From DASXBA01 sp036406475 (lineage in GTDB: Bacteria > Actinomycetota > Thermoleophilia > Solirubrobacterales > Thermoleophilaceae), in assembly GCA_036406475.1 (NCBI GenBank), contig DASXBA010000175.1, positions 1 to 10,658 of the forward strand: a stretch of 10,658 nucleotides of DNA, written 5' to 3'. Every line of letters starts with the position of its first letter. The stretch's first letter is position 1. The notes below the pieces were generated by a model. It ran no database searches and was not told the DNA's origin. It worked only from the letters and a program-made list of their open reading frames with translations. Made by a program: the position numbers and the translations under genes. Of the stretch, positions 1 through 6,172 are shown piece after piece.

Positions 1-44
1 CGGAGATCGAGGAGGTGACGGAGCGGCTTGGCGATCCTTCTTGA
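1..44 (+). CDS. mraZ: Probable C-terminal end of MraZ (partial)
   Basis: An open frame enters from the left edge (codons in phase with position 3) and ends at the TGA at 42-44. It encodes only EIEEVTERLGDPS. MraZ is a SpoVT/AbrB-like DNA-binding repressor that normally stands first in the dcw cluster, directly before rsmH. The identification rests mainly on that position, one base before the rsmH ATG; the acidic helical tail is compatible but far too short to prove the family. No MraZ DNA-binding motif lies inside the window. If correct, the operon promoter and MraZ operator repeats lie upstream of the window. Confidence 0.55.
   Translation, partial: EIEEVTERLGDPS
10..18 (+). promoter_or_regulatory. 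Strong Shine-Dalgarno sequence ahead of rsmH
   Basis: AGGAGGTGA is a full-length complement of the usual 16S rRNA 3' end. It lies inside the last codons of the upstream frame (Glu-Glu-Val-Thr). From the GGAGG core there are 12 nt to a TTG at 28 and 30 nt to the ATG at 46. It therefore fits the TTG better by spacing, or it may simply reflect the coding of the upstream protein. It is the main argument for a TTG start of rsmH. Confidence 0.45.
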
Positions 45-45
45 C

Positions 46-987
46 ATGACCGCTTCCCACATCCCCGTCCTCGCGGGCGAGCTGATCGACCTCACGGCCC
101 CGGCGCCGGGGGAGCTCGTGGTGGATTGCACGTTCGGCGCGGGCGGCCATGCGCGGCTCATCGCCGAGCGGATCGGCCCGGCGGGCACGCTCGTGGCGAT
201 GGACCGCGACCCCGCCGCCGAGGAGCGCTTCGACGACTTCGCCGGCGACGCGGCCTGCGAGACGCGTTTCCTGCGGATGGACTTCGTCGACGGGCTGCGG
301 CTGCTCGCCGAGGAGGGCAGCGACGCCGACGTCGTTCTCTTCGATCTCGGGATCTCGTCGATGCAGGTCGACGCGCGCGAGCGCGGCTTCTCCTACGCCT
401 ACGACGCGCCGCTCGACATGCGGATGGACCCGACCCAGGGCCCCGACGCGCGTGACCTCCTGAACGACCTCGACCAGTCGACGCTCGCCGAGGTGCTGCG
501 GCGCTTCGGCGAGGAGCCGCACGCCCGCCAGATCGCGCGCGAGATCGCCAGGCGGCGACCGCTCGAGACGACCGGCGAGCTGGTGGATGCGATCGAGGCC
601 GCCATCCCGGCGGCGGTGCGCCGGCGCTTCGGCGGCGGGCACCCGGCCAAGCGCTCCTTCCAGGCGATCCGGATCGCCGTGAACAACGAGCTCGACGACC
701 TCGATGCCGCCCTGCCGGAGGCCTGGGATCTCCTCCGGCCGGGCGGCCGCCTTGCCGCGATCTCCTTCCACTCGCTCGAGGACCGGCGCGTCAAGCGCTT
801 CCTGACCGGCCTCGCCCAGGGCTGCGTCTGCCCCCCCGACTTCCCGGTCTGCGTCTGCGGCCGGACCCCGGACGCCGAGCTGCTCAACCAGCGCGCCGTG
901 ATGCCCACGCCGGGCGAGCTCGCAGAGAACCCGCGCGCGCGTTCCGGGCGCCTGCGCGTGGGCCGGAAGCTGGCGGACACGGGCTGA
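46..987 (+). CDS. rsmH: 16S rRNA (cytosine(1402)-N(4))-methyltransferase RsmH (MraW)
   Basis: RsmH is a cytoplasmic SAM-dependent enzyme that methylates N4 of C1402 in the 16S rRNA decoding centre. The 313-residue product matches the usual family length. Seen in order: HIPVLAGEL near the N-terminus, the SAM-binding loop DCTFGAGGH (about 28-36), DLGISSMQVD (100-109), MRMD (125-128), RRFGEE (152-157), KRSFQAIRIAVNNEL (about 202-216), SFHSLEDR (240-247), a cysteine-rich segment CVCPPDFPVCVCG (260-272), and the closing NPRARSGRLRVGRK. I chose the ATG at 46 because it places HIPVL four residues after the start, as in relatives, and lies one base after the upstream stop. A TTG at 28 would add six residues (MAILLD) and has the better Shine-Dalgarno spacing, so it cannot be excluded. 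The stop overlaps the next ATG (TGATG). Confidence 0.97.
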   Translation: MTASHIPVLAGELIDLTAPAPGELVVDCTFGAGGHARLIAERIGPAGTLVAMDRDPAAEERFDDFAGDAACETRFLRMDFVDGLRLLAEEGSDADVVLFDLGISSMQVDARERGFSYAYDAPLDMRMDPTQGPDARDLLNDLDQSTLAEVLRRFGEEPHARQIAREIARRRPLETTGELVDAIEAAIPAAVRRRFGGGHPAKRSFQAIRIAVNNELDDLDAALPEAWDLLRPGGRLAAISFHSLEDRRVKRFLTGLAQGCVCPPDFPVCVCGRTPDAELLNQRAVMPTPGELAENPRARSGRLRVGRKLADTG

Positions 988-1724
988 TGGCACGCCGAGC
1001 CGTTGCAGCCGCCGCTCGGCCGGCGCCCGCCCGGCGCGCCCCGGCCCGCAGACCGGCGCGGCGGGCCTCGGGACCGGCGGCCGGCGGTGCCGTGGCCCTC
1101 CCGAGCCGTGTCATGCGCGCTCCCTTCGCGCGCGCCGCGCGCGTGCGCGCGGGCGGAGTGCTCGACGCGCTGCTCCGAGGCCGGGCCTGGATCGCGCTCG
1201 TGGCCGTGCTGCTCGTCGGGATCGTCTTCTTCAACGTCGACCTGCTGGAGCTCAACCGCGACATCGCGCGGACCGCGGACAAGGCCTCCACCCTCAACCG
1301 CGAGAACGCCGCGCTCCGGCTCCAGCTGGCCCGCCTGGCCTCGAGCGAGCGGATCCAGCGAGTGGCGGCCAAGCGCGGCCTCGAGCTGCCCGCCCCGGGC
1401 GACGTGCGCTACCTCAGGCTGCACCCGGCGGCGGATGCCAAGCGCGCCGCGGCCCACGTCACCGAGCCCGGCGAGAACGAGGCCACGCCCGTGACGAGCG
1501 GGGCGCCGGTGACCGCTCCGGCCCCGGCGCCCACGCCGGCGGCGCAGGGCACGCCCGCTCCGGCCGCGCAGACGCCGCCCACCGCCCAGGCCTCACCGCA
1601 GACGACGACCACCACCCCGGCCCCGACCCCCACACCGACCACCACGACGCCGACGGCGCCGCCAACCACCGGCTCCCCGACCGGCGGCGCCTCGCCGCCG
1701 CCCACCACGGGAACCGGCGGATAG
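987..1724 (+). CDS. ftsL: FtsL-like bitopic division protein with a Pro/Thr-rich outer tail
   Basis: This 245-residue protein lies where ftsL is found, between rsmH and ftsI. FtsL pairs with FtsB and FtsQ and activates FtsWI at the septum. Residues 1-66 are Arg/Ala/Pro-rich and strongly basic, which predicts a cytoplasmic side. One hydrophobic segment (about 68-86, IALVAVLLVGIVFFNVDLL) is followed by a Leu-zipper-like coiled coil (about 87-128, with ELNRDIA and LNRENAALRLQLARL). Then comes IQRVAAKRGLELPAPGDVRYL, which resembles the end of the FtsL/DivIC core. From about residue 160 to the end the chain is a low-complexity Pro/Thr/Ala tail, which is unusual because most FtsL proteins end soon after the coiled coil. 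The start ATG overlaps the rsmH stop by one base; a second in-frame ATG at 1113 (residue 43) would remove most of the basic leader. The assignment rests on topology and position, because FtsL is poorly conserved. A DivIC/FtsB-type protein is the alternative. Confidence 0.8.
   Translation: MARRAVAAAARPAPARRAPARRPARRASGPAAGGAVALPSRVMRAPFARAARVRAGGVLDALLRGRAWIALVAVLLVGIVFFNVDLLELNRDIARTADKASTLNRENAALRLQLARLASSERIQRVAAKRGLELPAPGDVRYLRLHPAADAKRAAAHVTEPGENEATPVTSGAPVTAPAPAPTPAAQGTPAPAAQTPPTAQASPQTTTTTPAPTPTPTTTTPTAPPTTGSPTGGASPPPTTGTGG
1127..1151 (+). repeat. Alternating CG tract in the ftsL 5' region
   Basis: Twenty-five bases consist of almost perfectly alternating C and G (CGCGCGCGCC, then GCGCGCGTGCGCGCG). 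They encode the Arg/Ala leader FARAARVRAG of the FtsL-like protein. Such purine-pyrimidine alternation can adopt Z-DNA and forms self-complementary RNA, but in this base composition it may only reflect Arg (CGC) and Ala (GCG) codons. Confidence 0.35.
1497..1721 (+). repeat. Low-complexity Pro/Thr/Ala coding repeat in the ftsL 3' end
   Basis: This stretch is built from short irregular repeats of CCG/CCC, ACC/ACG and GCG/GCC codons. It encodes PAPAPTPAAQ, TTTTTPAPTPTPTTTT and similar tracts. The densest part is about 1600-1680. The repeats are imperfect, so they look like an expanded, drifting disordered linker rather than a recent tandem array. Such tracts are prone to slippage, so length variation between strains is likely (inference). 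Confidence 0.6.
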
Positions 1725-1727
1725 GCC

Positions 1728-3368
1728 GTGCGGCTGGTCGAGCGCCGAATCGGGCTGCTGTTCGCGCTCTTCCTGCTGCTCCTCTCACTCGCCACCCTGC
1801 GGGCCACCTGGCTCGGCACCGTCAGGGCGGGGGCGCTCAAGAAGCGAGCGCTCAGCCAGCAGGTCGAGCACATTGAGGTGCCCGCCCGGCGGGGAACGAT
1901 CACCGATCGCCACGGGGTCGAGCTGGCCGTGTCGGAGGACGCGGTCACGGTCTTCGCCAACCCCTTTCTGATCAAGAACCCGGCGAAGGTCGCGGCCAAG
2001 CTGGCTCCGCTCCTGCACCTCCAGGAGGGCGGCCTGCTGCGCAAGCTGAGCGACCGCGACCGGGGCTTCGTCTACCTGCGCCGGCAGATGGACCCCGGCC
2101 CCGGCTACAAGATCGAGAAGCTGAAGATCGCGGGAATCGGGACGGTCGCCGAGCCGCGGCGGACCTACCCGCAGGGCTCGCTCGCATCGCAGGTGATCGG
2201 CGGGGTGGGGACCGACGGCTATGGCCTGTCGGGCCTCGAGCAGTCGCGCAACGACTCGCTCCAGGGCACTAACGGGAAGCGCAAGCTCGTGAAGGACGCG
2301 CTGGGCGAGCCGGTGAGCATCGTCGACGACAAGCGGGCGGTGGCAGGCCAGGACATGCGGCTCACGCTCGACGCCGCTCTCCAGGAGCGCACCGAGTCCG
2401 TGCTCTCCGACATCGGCAGCACCTACCAGCCGCGCGGGGCCACGGCGCTCGTCATGGACCCGCGCACCGGCGAGCTGCTCGCGCTCGCCAACTGGCCCCG
2501 CGTGGACGCCAACAACATCGGCGGCGCGCCCGCCTACGCCCGCCAGAACCGGGCGGTGGCCGCGAGCTATGAGCCGGGTTCGACGTTCAAGGCCTTCACC
2601 GTCTCCGGGGCGCTCTCGGAGCGGCTGATCACCCCGAACACCGCCTTCGACCTCCCGCCCAGCATCCGCGTGGCCGACCGCGTGATCGGCGAGGCACACG
2701 ACCGCGGCTCCGAGCGGCTCACGACCTCCCAGATCCTCGCCCAGTCCTCGAACGTGGGCGCTGTGATGATCGGCCTGAAGCTCGGCGCGACGCGGTTCGA
2801 CCGCTACGTGCGCCGCTTCGGCTTCGGCCGGCCCACCGGGGTCGACCTGCCGGGCGAGGCGCCCGGCATCATCCTGCGGCTCAAGGACTACTCCGGCTCC
2901 TCGATGGGGAACATGCCGATCGGCCAGGGCCTGGCGGTCACGCCGATCCAGATGGCGCAGGCGTACACCGCGATCGCCGAGGGCGGCGTGATGCACCAGC
3001 CGTACGTGGTCGAGGGGGACCGCAAGGAGGGGCGGCGTGTGATCCCGCCCGGGGTGGCGACCCAGGTCTCGCGCATGCTCGAGGGCGTGCTCGGCCCGGG
3101 CGGAACGGCCCAGGAGGCCCAGGTGCCCGGATACAAGCTCGCCGGCAAGACCGGTACGGCCGAAAAACCGGACGGCCACGGCGGCTACTCGAAGACGAAG
3201 TTCGTCGCCTCGTTCATCGGCTACGCGCCGGCCCGCAACCCGCGGCTGCTCGTGGCGGTGATGGTCGACGAGCCCAAGGGCCAGATCTACGGCGGCACGG
3301 TGGCGGCGCCCGCCTTCGAGAAGATCATGGCCTTCGCCCTGCCTTACCTGCGCATACCCCCTGGCTAG
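1728..3368 (+). CDS. ftsI: Septal peptidoglycan transpeptidase (class B PBP, FtsI/PBP3)
   Basis: FtsI is a membrane-anchored D,D-transpeptidase that cross-links new septal peptidoglycan together with FtsW. The 546-residue protein starts with a short basic stretch and a single signal anchor (about 8-28). The N-terminal PBP dimerisation/pedestal region begins with PARRGTITDRHG (52-63). The transpeptidase domain (about 235-540) has all three active-site motifs: STFK with nucleophile Ser285 and Lys288, SSN (340-342), and KTGTAE (474-479). It ends soon after the catalytic domain with no PASTA repeats. The GTG start lies 3 nt after the ftsL stop, with no clear Shine-Dalgarno, so translation is probably coupled to ftsL. 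Position between ftsL and murE favours FtsI over the elongation PBP2 (MrdA), which normally neighbours rodA and mreBCD. It is the expected beta-lactam target of this locus. Confidence 0.95.
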   Translation: MRLVERRIGLLFALFLLLLSLATLRATWLGTVRAGALKKRALSQQVEHIEVPARRGTITDRHGVELAVSEDAVTVFANPFLIKNPAKVAAKLAPLLHLQEGGLLRKLSDRDRGFVYLRRQMDPGPGYKIEKLKIAGIGTVAEPRRTYPQGSLASQVIGGVGTDGYGLSGLEQSRNDSLQGTNGKRKLVKDALGEPVSIVDDKRAVAGQDMRLTLDAALQERTESVLSDIGSTYQPRGATALVMDPRTGELLALANWPRVDANNIGGAPAYARQNRAVAASYEPGSTFKAFTVSGALSERLITPNTAFDLPPSIRVADRVIGEAHDRGSERLTTSQILAQSSNVGAVMIGLKLGATRFDRYVRRFGFGRPTGVDLPGEAPGIILRLKDYSGSSMGNMPIGQGLAVTPIQMAQAYTAIAEGGVMHQPYVVEGDRKEGRRVIPPGVATQVSRMLEGVLGPGGTAQEAQVPGYKLAGKTGTAEKPDGHGGYSKTKFVASFIGYAPARNPRLLVAVMVDEPKGQIYGGTVAAPAFEKIMAFALPYLRIPPG

Positions 3369-3381
3369 ACTCGCGCGGACC

Positions 3382-4818
3382 ATGACCCTGCGCGAGCTGA
3401 TGGGTGATGGGGCGCCCGAGGTGGAGATCAGCGGGCTTGCCTACACGAGCACGAGCGTCACCCCGGGGGCGCTCTTTTTTTGCGTGCCCGGGTTCACCAA
3501 GGACGGCCACGACTTCGCTCCCGACGCCGTGGAGCGCGGCGCGGCGGCGCTGGTCTGCCAGCGGCCGCTCGGGCTCGACGTGCCCGAGGTGATCGTGGAG
3601 GACGTGCGCGCCGCGATGGGCCCCGCCGCGGCGAAGTTCTTCGGCGACCCCACGGCGCAGCTCCGGGTGGTCGGTATCACCGGCACCAACGGCAAGACCA
3701 CCACCGCCTTCCTGGTGCGGCATCTGCTCGACGCGGCCGGCGAGCAGTGCGGGCTGCTCGGGACCGTCAAGCGCGTGGTTGCGGGCGTGGAGGAGGAGGT
3801 CGAGCGGACGACGCCCGAGGCGATCGACCTCCAGGCGACCTTCCGGCGGATGCTCGACGGCGGCGACCGGGCGTGCGCGATGGAGGTCTCGTCGCACGCG
3901 CTGGAGCTGGGGCGGGCGTCGGGGATCCGCTTCGCCTGCCGGGTCTTCACCAACCTCACCCAGGACCACCTCGATTTCCACGAGACGATGGAGGCCTACT
4001 TCGCCGCCAAGCGGCGCCTGTTCGAGGAGCCGGGCGTGTCGGTGGTGAACGCCGACGACGAGTACGGACGACGACTGGCCGCGGAGCTCGACGAGCCCGT
4101 GACGTTCGGGATCGACAGCGAGGCCGACTTCCGCGCCCGCGACGTCTCGTTCGACGTGACCGGCTCCAGCTTCACCTGCGACACGCCTGACGGCCCGCTC
4201 GAGGTCCGCTCGCCCCTGCCCGGCCTCTTCAACGTCCAGAACGCCCTGGCGGCGATTGCCGCGGTGCGCTCGCTCGGCGTGGAGGTGAAGGGCCTCGACG
4301 ACTTCGGCCGCGTGCCGGGACGGTTCGAGCGGGTCGATGAGGGGCAGGACTTCGGGGTGCTCGTCGACTACGCCCACACGCCGGACTCGCTCGAGAACGT
4401 CCTCAGGGCCGCCCGCGAGGTGACGAACGGCAGGCTCCACGTCGTCTTCGGGGCCGGCGGGGACCGCGACCGCGGCAAGCGGCCGCTGATGGGGGAGGCC
4501 GCGCGGCGCTACGCGGACCGCGTGCTCGTGACCTCCGACAACCCGCGCAGCGAGGACCCGGAGTCGATCGTCGACCAGGTCATGCAGGGCGCCGGCCCGG
4601 ACGCCGATCGCGAGGTCGACCGCCGCCGCGCGATCGGCATGGCGATCGACGACGCCGCCCCCGGCGACGTCGTGGTGATCGCCGGCAAGGGACACGAGCA
4701 GGGCCAGGAGTTCGAGGGCGGGCGCAAGGAGCCATTCGACGATTGCACTGTCGCGCGCGAGGCGCTGCGGGAGCGGTTGAGGCAGCGGGCCGGCGCGCAC
4801 GGGGAGCCGCGGGGATGA
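3382..4818 (+). CDS. murE: UDP-MurNAc-L-Ala-D-Glu:meso-DAP ligase MurE
   Basis: MurE is a cytoplasmic ATP-dependent amide ligase that adds the third stem-peptide residue to UDP-MurNAc-L-Ala-D-Glu. The 478 residues show the three Mur ligase domains. The N-terminal UDP-binding part has SGLAYTSTSVTPGALFFCVPG (about 17-37). The central ATPase has the P-loop GITGTNGKTTT (98-108), TTPEA (143-147), EVSSHAL (168-174), TNLTQDHLDFH (190-200) and Lys210 in YFAAKRRLF, the expected carbamoylated lysine. The C-terminal domain has VPGRFERV, DYAHTPDSLE (329-338), TSDNPRSEDP (384-393) and AGKGHE (434-439). DNPR is the meso-DAP recognition motif; Lys-adding MurE enzymes carry a different sequence there. The ATG at 3382 follows the ftsI stop by 13 nt without an obvious Shine-Dalgarno. 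The stop overlaps a small downstream ORF as ATGA. The last 13 codons before the Gly/His tail recur in altered form just downstream. Confidence 0.97.
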   Translation: MTLRELMGDGAPEVEISGLAYTSTSVTPGALFFCVPGFTKDGHDFAPDAVERGAAALVCQRPLGLDVPEVIVEDVRAAMGPAAAKFFGDPTAQLRVVGITGTNGKTTTAFLVRHLLDAAGEQCGLLGTVKRVVAGVEEEVERTTPEAIDLQATFRRMLDGGDRACAMEVSSHALELGRASGIRFACRVFTNLTQDHLDFHETMEAYFAAKRRLFEEPGVSVVNADDEYGRRLAAELDEPVTFGIDSEADFRARDVSFDVTGSSFTCDTPDGPLEVRSPLPGLFNVQNALAAIAAVRSLGVEVKGLDDFGRVPGRFERVDEGQDFGVLVDYAHTPDSLENVLRAAREVTNGRLHVVFGAGGDRDRGKRPLMGEAARRYADRVLVTSDNPRSEDPESIVDQVMQGAGPDADREVDRRRAIGMAIDDAAPGDVVVIAGKGHEQGQEFEGGRKEPFDDCTVAREALRERLRQRAGAHGEPRG

Positions 4819-4859
4819 AGGCGCGGGAGGCACTGCAGGAGCGGCTCGGGGCGCGGGCG
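4753..4859 (+). repeat. Imperfect direct repeat of the murE 3' end
   Basis: Copy 1 (4753-4791) encodes AREALRERLRQRA in the murE frame. Copy 2 (4821-4859) encodes AREALQERLGARA. By hand, 30 of 39 bases and 10 of 13 residues match without gaps, and the copies are offset by 68 nt. Because 68 is not a multiple of 3, copy 2 is read in a different frame from murE and opens its own small ORF. A tandem duplication of the murE tail followed by drift is the simplest explanation; chance similarity of Arg/Glu/Leu-rich, GC-rich DNA is the alternative. Confidence 0.6.
4802..4806 (+). promoter_or_regulatory. Shine-Dalgarno for the mini-ORF between murE and murF
   Basis: GGGAG lies 8 nt before the ATG at 4815, inside the last murE codons. 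This spacing is near optimal. The murF GTG itself has only an AGGAG about 17 nt upstream (4837-4841), which is too far for efficient direct initiation. This makes the mini-ORF the more likely ribosome entry point in the junction. Confidence 0.45.
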
Positions 4860-4862
4860 TGA
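4815..4862 (+). CDS. 15-codon mini-ORF linking murE to murF (possible coupling leader)
   Basis: The ORF encodes MKAREALQERLGARA. It starts with ATG overlapping the murE stop (ATGA) and ends with TGA overlapping the murF start (GTGA), so it bridges the two genes exactly. A Shine-Dalgarno lies 8 nt upstream. The peptide is a near copy of the murE C-terminal helix, so it probably arose by duplication and has no independent function as a protein. The most reasonable role is translational coupling: ribosomes terminating on it could re-initiate at the murF GTG. It may equally be a fortuitous ORF in duplicated DNA. No homologue is claimed. Confidence 0.35.
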   Translation: MKAREALQERLGARA

Positions 4863-6172
4863 TCGACCGTCCCGCCTCCTGGCTCGCGGAGGCCGCCGGC
4901 GCTCGTCTGGCCGCGGGCGACCCCGCCGCGCCGGGGCCCGAGCGGGCGCTGCTCGACTCGCGCGAAGCCGGCCCCGGCGACCTCTTTGCCGGTCTTCGCG
5001 GTGAGAACGTGGACGGCGGCGAGTTCGCCCCGGCGGCACTCGAGCAGGGCGCCTGGGGCGCGCTCGTGGGGCCGGCCTACGAGCGGATGGAGACGGACCG
5101 GCCGCTGCTCGTGGCCGACGACCCCCTGCTGGCGCTCCAGCGCCTCGCGCGCGCCTGGCGGCGGGAGCTCGGCTGCAAGGTGGTGGGCATCACCGGCTCG
5201 ACCGGCAAGACGTCGACCAAGGACATCCTGGCCGCGCTCCTTCGCCCGAAGCTGCGCACGCACGCCAACCGCGAGAACCTCAACACCGAGATCGGGCTGC
5301 CGCTGTCGGTGCTGGAGGCGGGGCGCGGCACCGAGGCGCTCGTGCTCGAGATGGCCATGCGCGGCGAGGGCCAGATCGCCGAGCTGGCCGCCATCGCCGA
5401 GCCCGACGTGGGCGTGATCGTGAACGTGGGGCCGGTCCACCTGGAGCTGCTCGGGACCGTCGAGCGGGTGGCCGCCGCCAAGGCCGAGCTGATCCGCGAC
5501 CTGCAGCCGGGTGCGGACTGCGTCGTCCCGGCCAGCGAGCCGCTGCTCGAGGCCCACCTGCGCGAGGATCTCGACACCTGGACCTTCGGTCCCGGCGGCC
5601 AGGTGATGCTCCTCTCCTTCGACGGCGGGAGGGCGGAGATCGAGGCGCGTGGGACGCATCACAGCCTTCGGCTCGGCTTCGCAGAGCCCCACAACCTGCT
5701 CAACACGCTGGCCGCCGTGGCGGCCGCGCGTGCCCTGGAAGTGGAGCCGGAGGGGACGGTGGAGGTCGAGTTCTCCTCGATGCGTGGCCAGGTGGTGGAG
5801 CTCCCCGGCGGCGTGGCCGTGGTCAACGACTGCTACAACGCCAACCCCATGTCGATGCGTGCCGCGCTCGAGCACCTCGCGGAAAGCCCTGCCGAGCGCC
5901 GGATCGCGGTGCTCGGCACGATGGCCGAGCTCGGGCCCGAGGCCGCCCGCTACCACCGCGAGATCGGCCAGATCGCCGACCGGCTCGGCATCGACGTGCT
6001 CGTCACCGTGGGCGAGAGCGCGCTGGGCTACGCGGAGACGTTCGAGGGCGACACGCACCCGGTTGGAAGCCCGGAAGAGGCCGGCGCGCTGCTCGAGGAG
6101 CTGGCGCTGCCGGGGGATCGGGTGCTGGTCAAGGGATCGCGGTCGGTGGGGTTGGAGAGAGTGCTGGCGTAG
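4859..6172 (+). CDS. murF: UDP-MurNAc-tripeptide:D-Ala-D-Ala ligase MurF
   Basis: MurF is a cytoplasmic ATP-dependent ligase that adds D-Ala-D-Ala to UDP-MurNAc-tripeptide, completing the pentapeptide. The 437 residues are typical in length. Seen: LDSREAGPGDLFAGLRGENVDG (about 32-53), the family N-terminal substrate region; P-loop VGITGSTGKTSTKD (109-122); NRENLNTEIGLPL (137-149); EMAMRGEGQI (164-173); NVGPVHLELLG (189-199); Lys208 in AAAKAELI, the expected carbamoylated lysine; EPHNLLN (276-282); NDCYNANPMSMRAAL (323-337), a MurF signature; VLGTMAELG (351-359); and LVKGSRSVGLERVL (423-436). The GTG start overlaps the stop of the 15-codon ORF before it. The TAG stop shares one base with the mraY GTG (TAGTG). 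The C-terminal DNA motif and YNANP separate it clearly from the paralogues murE and murD. Confidence 0.96.
   Translation: MIDRPASWLAEAAGARLAAGDPAAPGPERALLDSREAGPGDLFAGLRGENVDGGEFAPAALEQGAWGALVGPAYERMETDRPLLVADDPLLALQRLARAWRRELGCKVVGITGSTGKTSTKDILAALLRPKLRTHANRENLNTEIGLPLSVLEAGRGTEALVLEMAMRGEGQIAELAAIAEPDVGVIVNVGPVHLELLGTVERVAAAKAELIRDLQPGADCVVPASEPLLEAHLREDLDTWTFGPGGQVMLLSFDGGRAEIEARGTHHSLRLGFAEPHNLLNTLAAVAAARALEVEPEGTVEVEFSSMRGQVVELPGGVAVVNDCYNANPMSMRAALEHLAESPAERRIAVLGTMAELGPEAARYHREIGQIADRLGIDVLVTVGESALGYAETFEGDTHPVGSPEEAGALLEELALPGDRVLVKGSRSVGLERVLA

Noticed and set aside
1497..1721. Possible CRISPR or tandem repeat array in the ftsL 3' end
   Set aside because: The repeats are short, irregular codon-level repeats without fixed unit or spacers and stay in frame as a Pro/Thr/Ala tail.
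1785..3383. 532-codon minus-strand open frame opposite ftsI
   Set aside because: Low-complexity His/Arg/Gly composition and no motif, fully opposite a well-conserved PBP gene. It is a GC-driven shadow.
3325..6058. Two overlapping minus-strand open frames (502 and 492 codons) opposite murE and murF
   Set aside because: Same antisense signature with no conserved motif; the + strand genes explain the region completely.
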